Of a stretch of 55,817 nt of DNA, positions 29,181 through 39,284 are shown in pieces. Source of the stretch: Anaerolineae bacterium (GTDB lineage: Bacteria; Chloroflexota; Anaerolineae; UBA4142; SHND01); contig JADZCJ010000038.1 of NCBI GenBank assembly GCA_020851635.1, forward strand, positions 1 to 55,817, written 5' to 3'. Position numbers and translations under genes: made by a program. The number at the start of each line of letters is the position of its first letter. Positions within the stretch are counted from its first letter, which is position 1. The notes under the pieces were generated by a model, which was given only the letters and a program-made list of their open reading frames with translations, was not told the DNA's origin and made no database searches.

Positions 29181-30916
29181 CATTCATTGGCATTTTACAG
29201 ATCGTCTTGTATATCGTCGTCCTGGTGGCGCTGACGAAACCGCTCGGCGCGCACATGGCGCGCGTGTATCAAGGTGAAAAAACGTTTCTTGATCCCTTGC
29301 TGAGACCCGTCGAGCGATTCCTGTATCGTCTGTTCGGCACGCGTGAAACGGACGAGATGGATTGGAAAACATACGCGATGGCGGTGTTGATGTTTAGCGC
29401 GGCAGGTCTCGTATTTTTGTATACACTGCAGCGCGCGCAAGGATTTTTGCCATTAAACCCGCAGGCGTTCGGCGCGGTCACGCCCGATTCGTCATTCAAC
29501 ACGGCGTCGAGTTTTGTCACAAATACCAACTGGCAAGGATACGCGGGCGAGACGACGATGAGTTATCTGACACAGATGCTCGGAATGACGGTGCAGAATT
29601 TTGTCTCTGCCGCGACGGGTATGGCTGTCCTGGTCGCGTTCATTCGCGGTCTGACGCGTCACAACTCGAAACTGCTCGGCAACTTTTGGGTGGACTTGAC
29701 GCGCAGCACGCTCTATATCTTGCTGCCGCTTGCGATACTCGTTTCGCTTTTGATCATTTCGCAGGGCGCAGTCCAAAGTCTTGCGTCCTCCACGACAGCG
29801 ACGCTGGTGGAGCCGACAATAGATTCCAACGGCGCGACGGTGACAACTCAGACGATTGCGGTGGGACCTGCCGCGTCACAGGTCGCAATCAAGCATCTCG
29901 GCACGAACGGCGGCGGTTTTTTTAACGCGAACGCGGCGCATCCTTTTGAAAGCCCCACGCCGCTCACCGATTTCGTGTTGATTCTTGCCGAATCGGTCAT
30001 CGCCGCCGCGCTCTGTTATACCTTTGGAAAAATGGTCGGCGATACACGACAAGGATGGGCGATTCTCGCGGCGATGGTCGTCTTGCTGGTGACGTTTATG
30101 TTTGTTGCGTATTGGGCGGAAGCGAAGGGCAACCCCGCGTTCGCGCCATTCGGGGTGGATCAAACCGCGAGCGACGTGAATCCCGGCGGCAACATGGAAG
30201 GCAAAGAAGTCCGTTTTGGGATTGCGCGTTCCGCGCTCTTTGCGACGGCGACGACCGCGACCTCCACCGGCGCAGTCAATTCGATGCACGATTCGTATAT
30301 GCCGATGGGCGGTTTTGTCCCATTGTTCATGATGCAGCTCGGCGAAGTGGTCCTCGGCGGCGTCGGTTCGGGCTTGTATGGCATGTTGGTTTTTGTCATC
30401 GTCGCAGTCTTTATTGCGGGCTTGATGGTCGGACGCACGCCCGAATATCTCGGCAAAAAAATCGAACCGTTTGAAATGAAAATGGCGGCGCTGTTGATCT
30501 TGATCATGCCGCTCACGGTGTTGGGCATGACCGCGTTCGCTGTCGTGCATCCGGAGGGCTTGAAAAGCATTTCCAACCCGGGCGCGCACGGGTTTAGCCA
30601 GGTGTTGTACGCATTCACCTCACAGGGCAACAATAACGGCAGCGCGTTCGCGGGACTCGGCGCCAACACTTTATTCTACAACACGCTCGGCGGGCTTGCG
30701 ATGCTCATTTCGCGCTTTTGGCTCGCGGTGCCAACGCTCGCGCTCGCGGGTTCGCTGGCGCGTAAAAAGCATGTCCCCGCGTCGGCCGGCACACTGCCCA
30801 CATACTCGCCCCTGTTCATCGGTTGGCTGATTGCGGTCGTCCTCATCGTCGGCGCGCTGAATTTTCTTCCCGGGCTCGCGTTGGGACCCGTTGTGGAGCA
30901 GGTAATGATGAAATAG
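29177..30916 (+). CDS. kdpA: Potassium-transporting ATPase, channel-like subunit A
   Basis: This 579-residue polytopic membrane protein is the K+-binding subunit of the high-affinity Kdp pump. The start MTFIGILQIVLYIVVLVAL at ATG 29177 is the family N-terminus; the open frame back to 29072 is only the overlapping kdpF region. Pore-loop segments include TNGGGFFNANAAHPFESPT and a later GNNNGSAFAG. KdpA has four K+-channel-like repeats and captures K+ at submicromolar levels for transport driven by KdpB. Length is normal. Confidence 0.95.
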   Translation: MTFIGILQIVLYIVVLVALTKPLGAHMARVYQGEKTFLDPLLRPVERFLYRLFGTRETDEMDWKTYAMAVLMFSAAGLVFLYTLQRAQGFLPLNPQAFGAVTPDSSFNTASSFVTNTNWQGYAGETTMSYLTQMLGMTVQNFVSAATGMAVLVAFIRGLTRHNSKLLGNFWVDLTRSTLYILLPLAILVSLLIISQGAVQSLASSTTATLVEPTIDSNGATVTTQTIAVGPAASQVAIKHLGTNGGGFFNANAAHPFESPTPLTDFVLILAESVIAAALCYTFGKMVGDTRQGWAILAAMVVLLVTFMFVAYWAEAKGNPAFAPFGVDQTASDVNPGGNMEGKEVRFGIARSALFATATTATSTGAVNSMHDSYMPMGGFVPLFMMQLGEVVLGGVGSGLYGMLVFVIVAVFIAGLMVGRTPEYLGKKIEPFEMKMAALLILIMPLTVLGMTAFAVVHPEGLKSISNPGAHGFSQVLYAFTSQGNNNGSAFAGLGANTLFYNTLGGLAMLISRFWLAVPTLALAGSLARKKHVPASAGTLPTYSPLFIGWLIAVVLIVGALNFLPGLALGPVVEQVMMK

Positions 30917-31016
30917 TGAAATCGCCATTTCAAGAGGACGGACGAAGCGCGACAGGGCTGGGCAAAAAGGCGAGCGGCGATACGCGACAGATGAGGCGCG
31001 AACAAGGTAGAGAGAC
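30917..31016. repeat. kdpA-kdpB spacer made of 7-bp periodic sequence
   Basis: After a small palindrome (GAAAT/ATTTC) the gap runs in heptamers such as GAGGACG, GACGAAG, CGCGACA, GGCGATA, CGCGACA and CGCGAAC, continuing into the first codons assigned to kdpB. It is an unusually long gap for genes of one pump. Confidence 0.6.
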
Positions 31017-33074
31017 ATGAAGACGAGAAATGAAAAGAGAATGATGTATCAACGGGCGCTGACGGACTCGATTCTCAAGCTAGACCCGCGCAGGCTGGCG
31101 CGGAACCCGGTGATGTTTGTGGTCGAGGTTGGAAGTGTTTTGACGACATTGCTGTTGGCGCAAGCGTTGTTTGGCGAGGGGCAAGAGAATCCCGCGTTCA
31201 TCGGCGCAATCGCGTTGTGGTTGTGGTTTACCGTGCTCTTTGCGAATTTTTCCGACGCGCTGGCAGAAGGACGCGGCAAAGCGCAGGCGGATTCGCTGCG
31301 AAATGCGCGCAAGGACACGCAGGCGAAAAAATTGCGCGAGGCGAAATATGGGACACCATTTACGCTCACGCCATCGAGCGCTCTTCGTCAGGGCGACCTG
31401 TATCTGGTAGAAGCGGGCGACCTGCTGGCGGCGGATGGAGAAGCGGTCCAGGGCGTCGCGTCGGTGAACGAGAGCGCGGTTACGGGCGAAAGCGCGCCGG
31501 TGATCCGCGAAGCGGGTGGCGACCGCAGTGCAGTGACGGGCGGCACTTTGATCCTTTCGGACTGGTTGATTGTGCGTGTGACGGCAAATCCCGGCGAAGG
31601 ATTTTTGGAACGGATGATAGCGATGGTCGAGGGCGCCAAACGACAAAAAACGCCGAACGAGATTGCCTTGAACATTTTGCTGGCGGCGTTCACGATCATC
31701 TTTTTGGTCGTTTGCATTACGCTGCTCCCGTTTTCGCTCTATAGCGTCAACAGCAGCGGGCTGGGCACGCCCGTGACGATTACGGTGCTGGTCGCCCTGC
31801 TGGTGTGCCTGATACCGACGACGATTGGCGGCTTGCTGCCTGCCATCGGGATTGCGGGGATGGACCGGTTGATTCGCAGAAATGTGATTGCGCTGTCGGG
31901 GCGCGCGGTGGAAGCGGCAGGGGATGTGGATGTGCTGCTGTTGGACAAGACGGGCACGATCACACTGGGCAATCGTCAGGCGGTTGAATTTATCCCCGTT
32001 GGCAAAGCGAACGAACGCGAACTCGCCCAAGCCGCGCAGCTGTCGTCGCTCGCCGACGAAACGCCGGAGGGTCGCAGCATCGTCGTTCTCGCCAAAGAAA
32101 AATATAACCTGCGGGGGCGCGATGGCGGAGCCGAAGGCATGACGTTTATCGAATTTACCGCGCAGACGCGCATGAGCGGGGTGAATTTCAATGGGACAGA
32201 AATCCGCAAGGGCGCGCCCGATACAATGCTTGAATATATCGGGACAAACGGACGCGCCGTTCCGGCAGACTTGCACAAAGCGGTGGAACAAATCGCCAAG
32301 CACGGCGGCACTCCGCTGGTGGTCACCGAAAATGGCGACGCGCTGGGGGTGATTCATCTCAAGGATATCGTCAAGGGCGGCATCAAGGAACGCTTTGGGC
32401 ATTTACGCAAGATGGGCATCAAGACGGTCATGATCACCGGCGACAATCCGCTGACGGCGGCTGCCATCGCGGCGGAGGCGGGAGTAGACGATTTTCTGGC
32501 GCAGGCGACGCCGGAAGCGAAACTAAAGTTGATTCGAAATTATCAGACCGGAGGACGTCTCGTTGCGATGACGGGCGACGGCACGAATGACGCGCCCGCG
32601 CTGGCGCAGGCGGATGTGGCAGTGGCGATGAACACGGGCACACAGCCCGCGCGCGAAGCGGCGAACATGATTGACCTGGACAGCAATCCGACCAAGTTGA
32701 TCGAGATCGTGGAAATCGGCAAACAGTTGTTGATGACGCGCGGCTCGCTCACGACCTTTTCAATCGCGAACGATGTCGCCAAATATTTTGCGATCATTCC
32801 CGCCGCGTTTGCGACGACGTATCCCGCGCTGCAGGCATTGAATCTGCTCGGGCTTGCCACACCTGCGTCCGCGATCATGTCGGCGGTGATTTTCAATGCG
32901 CTCGTCATCGTCGCGCTGATTCCACTCGCGTTGCGCGGTGTGCCGTATCGCGCGGTGGGCGCGGCGCAGCTCTTGCGCGACAATTTATTGCTCTATGGCG
33001 TCGGCGGCTTGATTGCGCCATTCATCGGCATCAAACTCATTGATTTGATCCTGGTGACGCTGCGCCTGACGTAA
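31017..33074 (+). CDS. kdpB: Potassium-transporting P-type ATPase, catalytic subunit B
   Basis: This 685-residue P-type ATPase has its phosphorylated Asp D310 in [10 protein letters not shown], the dephosphorylation motif TGES and the hinge [16 protein letters not shown]. It hydrolyses ATP to drive K+ uptake through KdpA in the cytoplasmic membrane. The first residues (MKTRNEKR) come from the periodic repeat before the gene; an ATG at 31038 or 31041 would start nearer the normal family N-terminus ([15 protein letters not shown]). Otherwise it is full length. Confidence 0.95.
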   Translation: MKTRNEKRMMYQRALTDSILKLDPRRLARNPVMFVVEVGSVLTTLLLAQALFGEGQENPAFIGAIALWLWFTVLFANFSDALAEGRGKAQADSLRNARKDTQAKKLREAKYGTPFTLTPSSALRQGDLYLVEAGDLLAADGEAVQGVASVNESAVTGESAPVIREAGGDRSAVTGGTLILSDWLIVRVTANPGEGFLERMIAMVEGAKRQKTPNEIALNILLAAFTIIFLVVCITLLPFSLYSVNSSGLGTPVTITVLVALLVCLIPTTIGGLLPAIGIAGMDRLIRRNVIALSGRAVEAAGDVDVLLLDKTGTITLGNRQAVEFIPVGKANERELAQAAQLSSLADETPEGRSIVVLAKEKYNLRGRDGGAEGMTFIEFTAQTRMSGVNFNGTEIRKGAPDTMLEYIGTNGRAVPADLHKAVEQIAKHGGTPLVVTENGDALGVIHLKDIVKGGIKERFGHLRKMGIKTVMITGDNPLTAAAIAAEAGVDDFLAQATPEAKLKLIRNYQTGGRLVAMTGDGTNDAPALAQADVAVAMNTGTQPAREAANMIDLDSNPTKLIEIVEIGKQLLMTRGSLTTFSIANDVAKYFAIIPAAFATTYPALQALNLLGLATPASAIMSAVIFNALVIVALIPLALRGVPYRAVGAAQLLRDNLLLYGVGGLIAPFIGIKLIDLILVTLRLT

Positions 33075-33081
33075 CCATAGT

Positions 33082-33103
33082 AACGACTTGTACACAAGTC
33101 GTT
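33082..33103. promoter_or_regulatory. Palindrome before kdpC
   Basis: AACGACTTG (33082-33090) and CAAGTCGTT (33095-33103) form a perfect nine-base stem with the loop TACA, four bases before the GTG start of kdpC. It may affect kdpC translation or be a repeat. No ribosome-binding site is visible. Confidence 0.55.
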
Positions 33104-33106
33104 GCT

Positions 33107-33697
33107 GTGAAAAATAAAATGTTTTCTCAACTCAGACCCGCGCTCGTCGCGTTTGTCGCTCTTGCAATAATCACGGGTATCTTTTACCCATTCACCATCA
33201 CGCTCATCGCCCAGCTCGCATTTCCATCGCAGGCGAACGGTTCGTTGATCGCGCAAAATGGAACCGTTGTGGGTTCGGCGTTGATCGGTCAGCACTTTGA
33301 CGACCCGAAATATTTTTGGAGCCGGCCTTCGGCAACATCGCCGGTTGCTTTTAACGCCGGCGCGTCGGGCGGCTCGAATCTTGGTCCGACGAATCCCGCG
33401 CTGTTGGAGCAAGTGCAGGCGCGCATCGAGGCATTGCGCGCGGCCGACCCGGACAACACCGCGCCGATTCCCGTTGACCTCGTCACCGCATCGGCGAGCG
33501 GTCTTGACCCGCACATCAGCATCGCGGCGGCGAATTATCAGATTGCGCGAGTGGCGCGGATCCGCGGTCTGGATGTTGCGCGCGTGCGGGATTTGGTGGC
33601 ACAATATACCGAGGGGCGGACATTGGGAGTCCTGGGCGAAGCGCGCGTAAATGTGCCACAGTTGAATTTGGCGTTGGATGGAATCGCGGGCGAATAA
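33107..33697 (+). CDS. kdpC: Potassium-transporting ATPase subunit C
   Basis: This 196-residue protein has a single N-terminal membrane span ([22 protein letters not shown]) and a periplasmic domain with [21 protein letters not shown], the signature of KdpC, which helps K+ binding by the pump. GTG 33107 or ATG 33119 could start it; neither has a good ribosome-binding site, and the GTG form adds four residues. Length is normal. Confidence 0.93.
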   Translation: MKNKMFSQLRPALVAFVALAIITGIFYPFTITLIAQLAFPSQANGSLIAQNGTVVGSALIGQHFDDPKYFWSRPSATSPVAFNAGASGGSNLGPTNPALLEQVQARIEALRAADPDNTAPIPVDLVTASASGLDPHISIAAANYQIARVARIRGLDVARVRDLVAQYTEGRTLGVLGEARVNVPQLNLALDGIAGE

Positions 33698-33698
33698 A

Positions 33699-33753
33699 AG
33701 GACGAACGACGAACGTGAAATGTCAAACCTCAAGACCCAAAACTGGAAACTAG
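33699..33753. repeat. Degenerate 7-bp periodic spacer (about 8 units)
   Basis: AGGACGA, ACGACGA, ACGTGAA, ATGTCAA, ACCTCAA, GACCCAA, AACTGGA, AACTAG fill the kdpC-kdpD gap exactly, each unit ending in GA or AA. Confidence 0.75.
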
Positions 33754-36408
33754 ATGAGCACTCGTCCTGATCCGGATGCGTTGTTGGCGCGCGTGACGGC
33801 GGAAACGCCAGAGCGAAAACGCGGCAAACTAAAGATCTTTTTGGGGTATGCGGCGGGCGTAGGCAAAACCTATGCCATGCTGGGAGCGGCGCGTCAGCGC
33901 AAGGCGCAGGGTGTGGATGTGATTGTGGGTTATGTAGAGACCCACGGACGCGCCGAAACGGACGTTCTGCTAAATGGTTTGGAGACGCTGCCCCGCAAGA
34001 CGATCGAATATCGCGGAGTGACTCTGTCCGACATGGATTTGGACGGGGTCCTGGCGCGTAAACCGCAGTTGGCGCTGGTGGACGAGTTGGCGCACACGAA
34101 CGCGGAGGGAATGCGGCATCCGAAACGAGTGCAGGATGTTTTGGAACTGCTCGATGCGGGCATTGACGTCTATACCACGCTGAATATTCAGCATCTGGAA
34201 TCGTTGAACGATGTGGTCGCGCAAATCACCGGGGTGATTGTCCGCGAGACGCTGCCGGACAGCATTCTGGATGCGGCAGACGAGATCGAGCTGGTTGACC
34301 TGCCGCCGGATGAATTATTGCAGCGCTTGCGCGAAGGCAAGATCTATGTTCCGGAGCAGGCACAGCGCGCCCTGCAGAAATTTTTCAGACAGGGGAACTT
34401 GACCGCCTTGCGCGAAATGGCTCTGCGGCGCGCGGCGATGCGCGTGGATGACCAGATGCGCGACTATATGCAGATGCGCGCTATCCCCGGACCCTGGGCG
34501 GCGGCGGAGCGTCTGCTGGTGGCAGTGAGTCCGAGTGCGTTCGGCGAGAAATTGGTTCGACGGGCGCGCCATCTCGCGGATGAGCTGAACGCCCAGTGGT
34601 TCGTCGTCTATGTCGAGACGCAGGAAAAATTAAAGTTATCGCCGAGTCAGGCGGACCAATTGGCGCGCACGATGCGTCTGGCAGAGGAATTGGGGGCGCA
34701 AACGCAGACGCTTGCGGCAGATCAGGTGACGACCGCCGTGATCGAGTTTGCCAGGGCGCGCAATATCACCACAATCATTGCAGGCAAACCGGCGCGCCCG
34801 CGGTGGCTCGCGTTTTTCCGCGAATCTGTCGTAGATGAATTGATCAGGGCGAGCGGTGACATTAGCGTTTACATTATTCATGCCGAGCCGGACCGCCGCG
34901 CCAAGCCTGCGCGAGTTGAATGGATGCCGCGCCGCCCATTCCTGCGTTATGTGATGGCGGTCATCCTGGTAGGTCTGGCTATCGGCGCAAGCGCGCTGCT
35001 CAGTCCGATCCTGCATCTGACGAACGTAGTCATGGTTTTCCTCCTGGCTGTCGTGCTGGCAGCTGTCTATCTGGGGCGCGGTCCCGCCGTCGTGACATCG
35101 CTTTTGAGCGTCCTCGCGTTTGATTTTTTTCTGGTGCCGCCGCTCTTGACATTTGCTGTAAGCGACACGCAATACATCTTGACATTTGCGGCGCTCCTGG
35201 TTGTGGGTCTGGTGATCAGCCAGTTGACCGCGCGCATGCGCGAGCGGGCGGATGCGGCGCGAGAGCGCGAACAGGAAAATGCTACGCTCTACTCACTCAG
35301 CCGCGATTTGGCGGTTGCGGCGGATGTGAACGACATCCTGCGCGCGCTCGAAACCAACGCCGTCACCATGTTTGGGCGACAGGTAATGGTCTTGCTCGCG
35401 AATGGCTCTCGCAAACAGCTCGAATTGGTCGGGAAACAAGCCGGCGCGATTGACGACAACGAGCGCGCGGTTGCGGCGTGGGCATACGAGCACAATCAGC
35501 CGGCCGGTCGGGATACCGATACACTGCCTGCAGCGCAGATGCGATTCATTCCGCTGCGCACGGTAAACGGCGTGATCGGCGTGATCGGCGTCGCCCCGAG
35601 CGATTCCAAGTCGCACCTTTCACCCTCCCAGCGACGATTGTTCGACACCTTTGCTTCGCTCGCGGCAACCGCCCTCGAGCGCGCCCGCTTGAGCGAGGAG
35701 GCGCAACAAGCTCAAACGATCAAAGCGACCGAGGACCTGCAGAACGCGTTATTGAATTCGATCTCGCACGATCTGCGGACACCGCTGGTTTCGATCACGG
35801 GCGCGCTCAGTTCGTTACAGGAAGACGATGGCACCCTCAGCAGCGCGACGCGCCAAGCCCTGATCGAGAATGCGCGCGAAGAGACAGAACGTTTGAACCG
35901 CCTCGTGGGAAACCTGCTGGACATGTCGCGCCTGGAAGCAGGGGCGATGCGATTGGTGAGGGAAACGTCGGATATTCAGGATGCGATCGGGTCGGCGCTG
36001 GAACAACTGGACCGTCGGCTGCAGGGCAGACAAGTCAAAGTTGATGTGGCGGACGATGTGCCATTGGTGTGGATGGATTTTTCGTTGATTGTGCAGGTGC
36101 TGGTCAATTTGATTGACAATGCGCTAAAATACTCGCCGCGCTATACTGCCATCGAGATTCGAGCGCGCGCCCAGTCGAACCAGATTCAGGTGCAGGTGAT
36201 GGATCGCGGACCGGGGATCCCCTCAAAAGACCTGCCGCACGTGTTTGACAAATTCTATCGCGTGCAGCACCCGGACATGGTGCGCGGGACGGGGATGGGG
36301 CTGGTGATTTGCAAGGGTATCATTCAGGCGCACGGCGGGACGATCACAGCCGAAAACCGTTTGGGCGGCGGCACGTTGATCACATTCACACTTCCGCTCA
36401 AGGCGTGA
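33754..36408 (+). CDS. kdpD: Osmosensitive potassium sensor histidine kinase
   Basis: This 884-residue sensor kinase has the KdpD N-terminal domain with a Walker A (GYAAGVGKTYAML, about 31-43) and LALVDELAHTN, a universal-stress-like domain (about 245-370), four membrane spans (about 390-490), a GAF-like region, the phospho-accepting H672 in SISHDLRTPL and an ATPase domain with NLIDNALKYSP, DRGPGIP and GTGMGLVICKG. It senses K+ limitation and phosphorylates KdpE. All domains are intact. The start follows the heptamer spacer immediately and has no clear Shine-Dalgarno sequence. Confidence 0.95.
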   Translation: MSTRPDPDALLARVTAETPERKRGKLKIFLGYAAGVGKTYAMLGAARQRKAQGVDVIVGYVETHGRAETDVLLNGLETLPRKTIEYRGVTLSDMDLDGVLARKPQLALVDELAHTNAEGMRHPKRVQDVLELLDAGIDVYTTLNIQHLESLNDVVAQITGVIVRETLPDSILDAADEIELVDLPPDELLQRLREGKIYVPEQAQRALQKFFRQGNLTALREMALRRAAMRVDDQMRDYMQMRAIPGPWAAAERLLVAVSPSAFGEKLVRRARHLADELNAQWFVVYVETQEKLKLSPSQADQLARTMRLAEELGAQTQTLAADQVTTAVIEFARARNITTIIAGKPARPRWLAFFRESVVDELIRASGDISVYIIHAEPDRRAKPARVEWMPRRPFLRYVMAVILVGLAIGASALLSPILHLTNVVMVFLLAVVLAAVYLGRGPAVVTSLLSVLAFDFFLVPPLLTFAVSDTQYILTFAALLVVGLVISQLTARMRERADAAREREQENATLYSLSRDLAVAADVNDILRALETNAVTMFGRQVMVLLANGSRKQLELVGKQAGAIDDNERAVAAWAYEHNQPAGRDTDTLPAAQMRFIPLRTVNGVIGVIGVAPSDSKSHLSPSQRRLFDTFASLAATALERARLSEEAQQAQTIKATEDLQNALLNSISHDLRTPLVSITGALSSLQEDDGTLSSATRQALIENAREETERLNRLVGNLLDMSRLEAGAMRLVRETSDIQDAIGSALEQLDRRLQGRQVKVDVADDVPLVWMDFSLIVQVLVNLIDNALKYSPRYTAIEIRARAQSNQIQVQVMDRGPGIPSKDLPHVFDKFYRVQHPDMVRGTGMGLVICKGIIQAHGGTITAENRLGGGTLITFTLPLKA

Positions 36409-36487
36409 GGACCGGAAACCGGCGCTCGAGAGAGCGCGGGATTCATCGTTCATCATCCAACGCCCACCATCTGTCGAGGATCGAGCA
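36409..36487. repeat. kdpD-kdpE spacer with 7-bp periodicity
   Basis: The gap reads GGGATTC, ATCGTTC, ATCATCC, AACGCCC, ACCATCT, GTCGAGG, ATCGAGC up to the kdpE start, so the repeat itself supplies the GAGGA that may serve as ribosome-binding site. Confidence 0.6.
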
Positions 36488-37189
36488 TTGTTCATGAATA
36501 CGAGTAAAGGCGCGCGAATTCTGGTTGTGGATGATGAGCCGGCGATCCGGCGATTTTTGAGAACTGTCTTGACGGCGCACGGGTATACGGTGTTTGAAGC
36601 GGCGCGGGGCGATGATGCCGTGTCGCAAGTGAGCGCGCAGCGGCCCGACGTGATTGTGCTGGATTTGGGACTGCCGGACATGGATGGGGTGCAGGTGACG
36701 CGAGTGGTGAGAGAATGGTCGCAGACGCCGATCGTGATCCTGTCGGTGCGCGGCGGCGAGGCGGACAAGATCGCGGCGTTGGATGCGGGCGCGGATGATT
36801 ATTTGACCAAACCATTCGGGACGGGAGAATTGCTGGCGCGGCTGCGGGTGGCATTGCGGCGCGGCGCCAGAACGACGAGTGAACCCATTTTCGTGTTCGA
36901 GAGGCTGCGGATGGACCAGACGAAAAGGGTTGTAACGATTGACGGGAAACCTGTGCCGCTCACGCCGACCGAATATGATTTGCTGCGCGCGCTGGTGAAC
37001 GACGCGGGCAAGGTGTTGACGCACCACCAATTACTGCGCGCGGTCTGGGGCGTCGGATACGATCAAGAGATGCACATGCTGAGAGTCAATATCAGCAATC
37101 TGAGAAAAAAGATAGAGCCGGATGCGGCGCGACCACATTACATCGTGACCGAGCCGGGAGTGGGGTATCGGTTGCGAATTATCGAGTGA
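36488..37189 (+). CDS. kdpE: KdpE-type response regulator
   Basis: This is a 233-residue OmpR-family regulator. The receiver has the acidic DDE pocket in LVVDDEPAI and the phosphorylated D59 in IVLDLGLPDMDG; the C-terminal winged helix contains LTPTEYDLLRALV and GVGYRLRI. It should activate kdpFABC when phosphorylated by KdpD. TTG 36488 lies seven bases after GAGGA; ATG 36494, two codons later, is the alternative and has 13-base spacing. A terminator follows directly. Confidence 0.94.
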   Translation: MFMNTSKGARILVVDDEPAIRRFLRTVLTAHGYTVFEAARGDDAVSQVSAQRPDVIVLDLGLPDMDGVQVTRVVREWSQTPIVILSVRGGEADKIAALDAGADDYLTKPFGTGELLARLRVALRRGARTTSEPIFVFERLRMDQTKRVVTIDGKPVPLTPTEYDLLRALVNDAGKVLTHHQLLRAVWGVGYDQEMHMLRVNISNLRKKIEPDAARPHYIVTEPGVGYRLRIIE

Positions 37190-37204
37190 AATGCTATGCT
37201 GACA

Positions 37205-37239
37205 CCGGGTTGCGAAATGGATCGCAACTCGGTTTTTTT
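37205..37239 (+). terminator. Intrinsic terminator of the kdp operon
   Basis: CCGGGTTGCGA (37205-37215) pairs with TCGCAACTCGG (37222-37232), with one G-T pair and a six-base loop, followed by seven Ts. Confidence 0.92.
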
Positions 37240-37315
37240 GTGGCATGGCGGAAAGGGCGGATGTCAATCCCGGATGGCGGGGCAGGGATAATCCCCAACG
37301 CAGAAATGGATACGA

Positions 37316-38605
37316 ATGGTTGAGATCGGACGGCGGGTGGACCCGTATGCGGCGCTGCGTGTGCCGGAATTTCGGTTTTGGTTGGGCGCGACAGGATTTG
37401 CGTCGTTGGCAAATCGCGCGCTGACGGTGGCATTGGGCTTTCAGATTTATCAGCTCACGGGCGATCCGTTGGCATTGGGATTTCTAGGGCTTGTCGGGGC
37501 GATTCCTTCCATCAGTCTCGCGCTGTTTGGCGGGCATGTGGCGGACAGATATGACCGTCGCACGATTATCTTGGTCACGCGCGGGATGTCGGTGTTTGCT
37601 GCGCTGATTTTTGCCTTGCTCTCGGTCAGTTCGGCAGCGTATGGGCTGGCGGCGTTGTACGCTGTGGTGTTTTTGGCGGGGATTGCGCGCGGGTTTGGCG
37701 ACCCCGCGGCGTCCGCGTTTGAAGCGCAGGTGGTGCCGCGCGAATTGTATGTGAACGCATCCACCTGGGCAGGCACAATGTGGGAAATCACCGCGATTTT
37801 TGGTCCGGCGCTGGGTGGGTTTGTGTATGCGTTTTTTGGCGTCACCGCGACGTATTTGATGATTGCGACATTTTTTGCGCTGGCGTGGCTTTTTATGACG
37901 CGGATCGAGAAAAAGCCGATACCTCCGGCTGTCCAGGGTGAGTCAATTTGGACGAGTATTCGCGTTGGGCTGAGTTATGTGTTTCACAGTCAGATTTTTG
38001 TAGGCGCGATGGCGCTGGACCTGTTTGCGGTGTTGTTTGGCGGGGCGATTGCGCTCTTGCCGATTTTTGCCGCGGATATTCTACAGGTGGGTCCCCAGGG
38101 TCTGGGTCTGCTGGTGGCCGCGCCCGCGGCGGGGTCGCTGCTGAGCATGTTGTGGGCGACGCGGCACCCGCCGAGCAAGCATTCCGGCAAGATTTTTCTC
38201 GGCGTGGTCGCGGGGTTTGGCGTTTCGATGATCGTCTTTGCGCTTTCGAGAAATTTTATGCTGTCGCTTCTGGCGCTGGCGTTCAGCGGAATGTTTGACG
38301 GCGTGAGCGTGGTGATTCGAGAGACACTTTTGCGCATCTATTCACCCGAAGAACTGCGAGGGCGGATTGCGGCGGTGAACTGGGTCTTTATCGGGTCGTC
38401 CAACGAACTGGGCGCGTTCGAAAGTGGAGTCGCGGCGAGTTTGCTCGGCACGGTGCCCGCCGTCGCGCTGGGTGGGCTTGTGACTCTGGTTGTTGTTGGT
38501 GTGACAGCGATTTTTGCGCCACAACTGCGCGAGATGGAGCTCGACCCCAAGTATGTGCCGCCGCTGCCACAAGTGGCGCAAGCGGAGCCGTCCGGTTATG
38601 AGTGA
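37316..38605 (+). CDS. MFS transporter, exporter type
   Basis: This 429-residue major facilitator protein has about 12 membrane spans and the inter-helix motif GGHVADRYDRRTII after span 2, as in the MFS_3 (EntS-like) exporter group. The substrate cannot be predicted. It is the first gene after the kdp terminator, and its end overlaps the menG start by eight bases, so it shares a transcript with menaquinone genes. It ends with a cytoplasmic tail rich in Pro and acidic residues. Confidence 0.85.
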   Translation: MVEIGRRVDPYAALRVPEFRFWLGATGFASLANRALTVALGFQIYQLTGDPLALGFLGLVGAIPSISLALFGGHVADRYDRRTIILVTRGMSVFAALIFALLSVSSAAYGLAALYAVVFLAGIARGFGDPAASAFEAQVVPRELYVNASTWAGTMWEITAIFGPALGGFVYAFFGVTATYLMIATFFALAWLFMTRIEKKPIPPAVQGESIWTSIRVGLSYVFHSQIFVGAMALDLFAVLFGGAIALLPIFAADILQVGPQGLGLLVAAPAAGSLLSMLWATRHPPSKHSGKIFLGVVAGFGVSMIVFALSRNFMLSLLALAFSGMFDGVSVVIRETLLRIYSPEELRGRIAAVNWVFIGSSNELGAFESGVAASLLGTVPAVALGGLVTLVVVGVTAIFAPQLREMELDPKYVPPLPQVAQAEPSGYE

Positions 38606-39284
38606 GATTGAGCGCGCGCGGGAAAACCGTGCGATGTTTGCGCGGATTGCGCCGCGCTATGACGTGATGAATCGTCTGATGACGGCGGGGCTGGACGGCA
38701 GATGGCGTCACGAGCTGCTCGAGCGCGCGCAGCTGGGGGTCGGGGACCGGGTGCTGGATATTGGAACGGGCACGGGTGATATTGCGTTCGAGGTGACGCA
38801 GCGGTATCCCGGAGCGACGGCGATTGCGGCGGACTATACATTCGAGATGATGGATGCGGGCAAAAAAAAGGGTCGTGTCCTCAAGTTCAACGCGGCAGAC
38901 ACACTGCAGCTGCCGTATGCGGACGGCACGTTTGACGCGGTGGTTTCGGGATTTTTGCTGCGGAATGTGACAGATTTGGATCGCGCACTGTGCGAACAAT
39001 ATCGGGTGTTGAAACCGGGCGGACGCTGGGTCTCGCTGGATACGACGCGCCCCGAGAAAAATTTGTTCTCGCCCTTGATTCAATTTCATTTGCAGACCGT
39101 GATTCCGATGCTGGGGCGTCTTGTGACGGGACAAGCGAGCGCGTACCGCTACCTGACAGCGTCCACACAGAATTTTCTGCGCGCCGAAGATTTGACGGCA
39201 CGCGCGAGCAAGGCGGGTCTGCGCGACGCGCATTTTGTGCGGCGTAATTTGGGGACAATTGCGATCCATTGGGGGACCAAATAG
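38598..39284 (+). CDS. menG: Demethylmenaquinone C-methyltransferase
   Basis: This 228-residue SAM-dependent methyltransferase of the UbiE/MenG family shows IAPRYDVMNRLMTAGLDGRWR at the N-terminus, the SAM loop VLDIGTGTGDIAF, and GFLLRNVTDLDRAL followed by LKPGGRWVSLDTTRP. It performs the last step of menaquinone synthesis. Since only menaquinone genes surround it, menG is preferred over ubiE. ATG 38598 gives the family N-terminus; the open frame back to 38514 lies inside the MFS gene. The stop overlaps the menA start by one base. Confidence 0.92.
   Translation: MSEIERARENRAMFARIAPRYDVMNRLMTAGLDGRWRHELLERAQLGVGDRVLDIGTGTGDIAFEVTQRYPGATAIAADYTFEMMDAGKKKGRVLKFNAADTLQLPYADGTFDAVVSGFLLRNVTDLDRALCEQYRVLKPGGRWVSLDTTRPEKNLFSPLIQFHLQTVIPMLGRLVTGQASAYRYLTASTQNFLRAEDLTARASKAGLRDAHFVRRNLGTIAIHWGTK

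Noticed and set aside
38598-39284. UbiE for ubiquinone
   Set aside because: Only menaquinone genes surround it; no ubiquinone gene is present.
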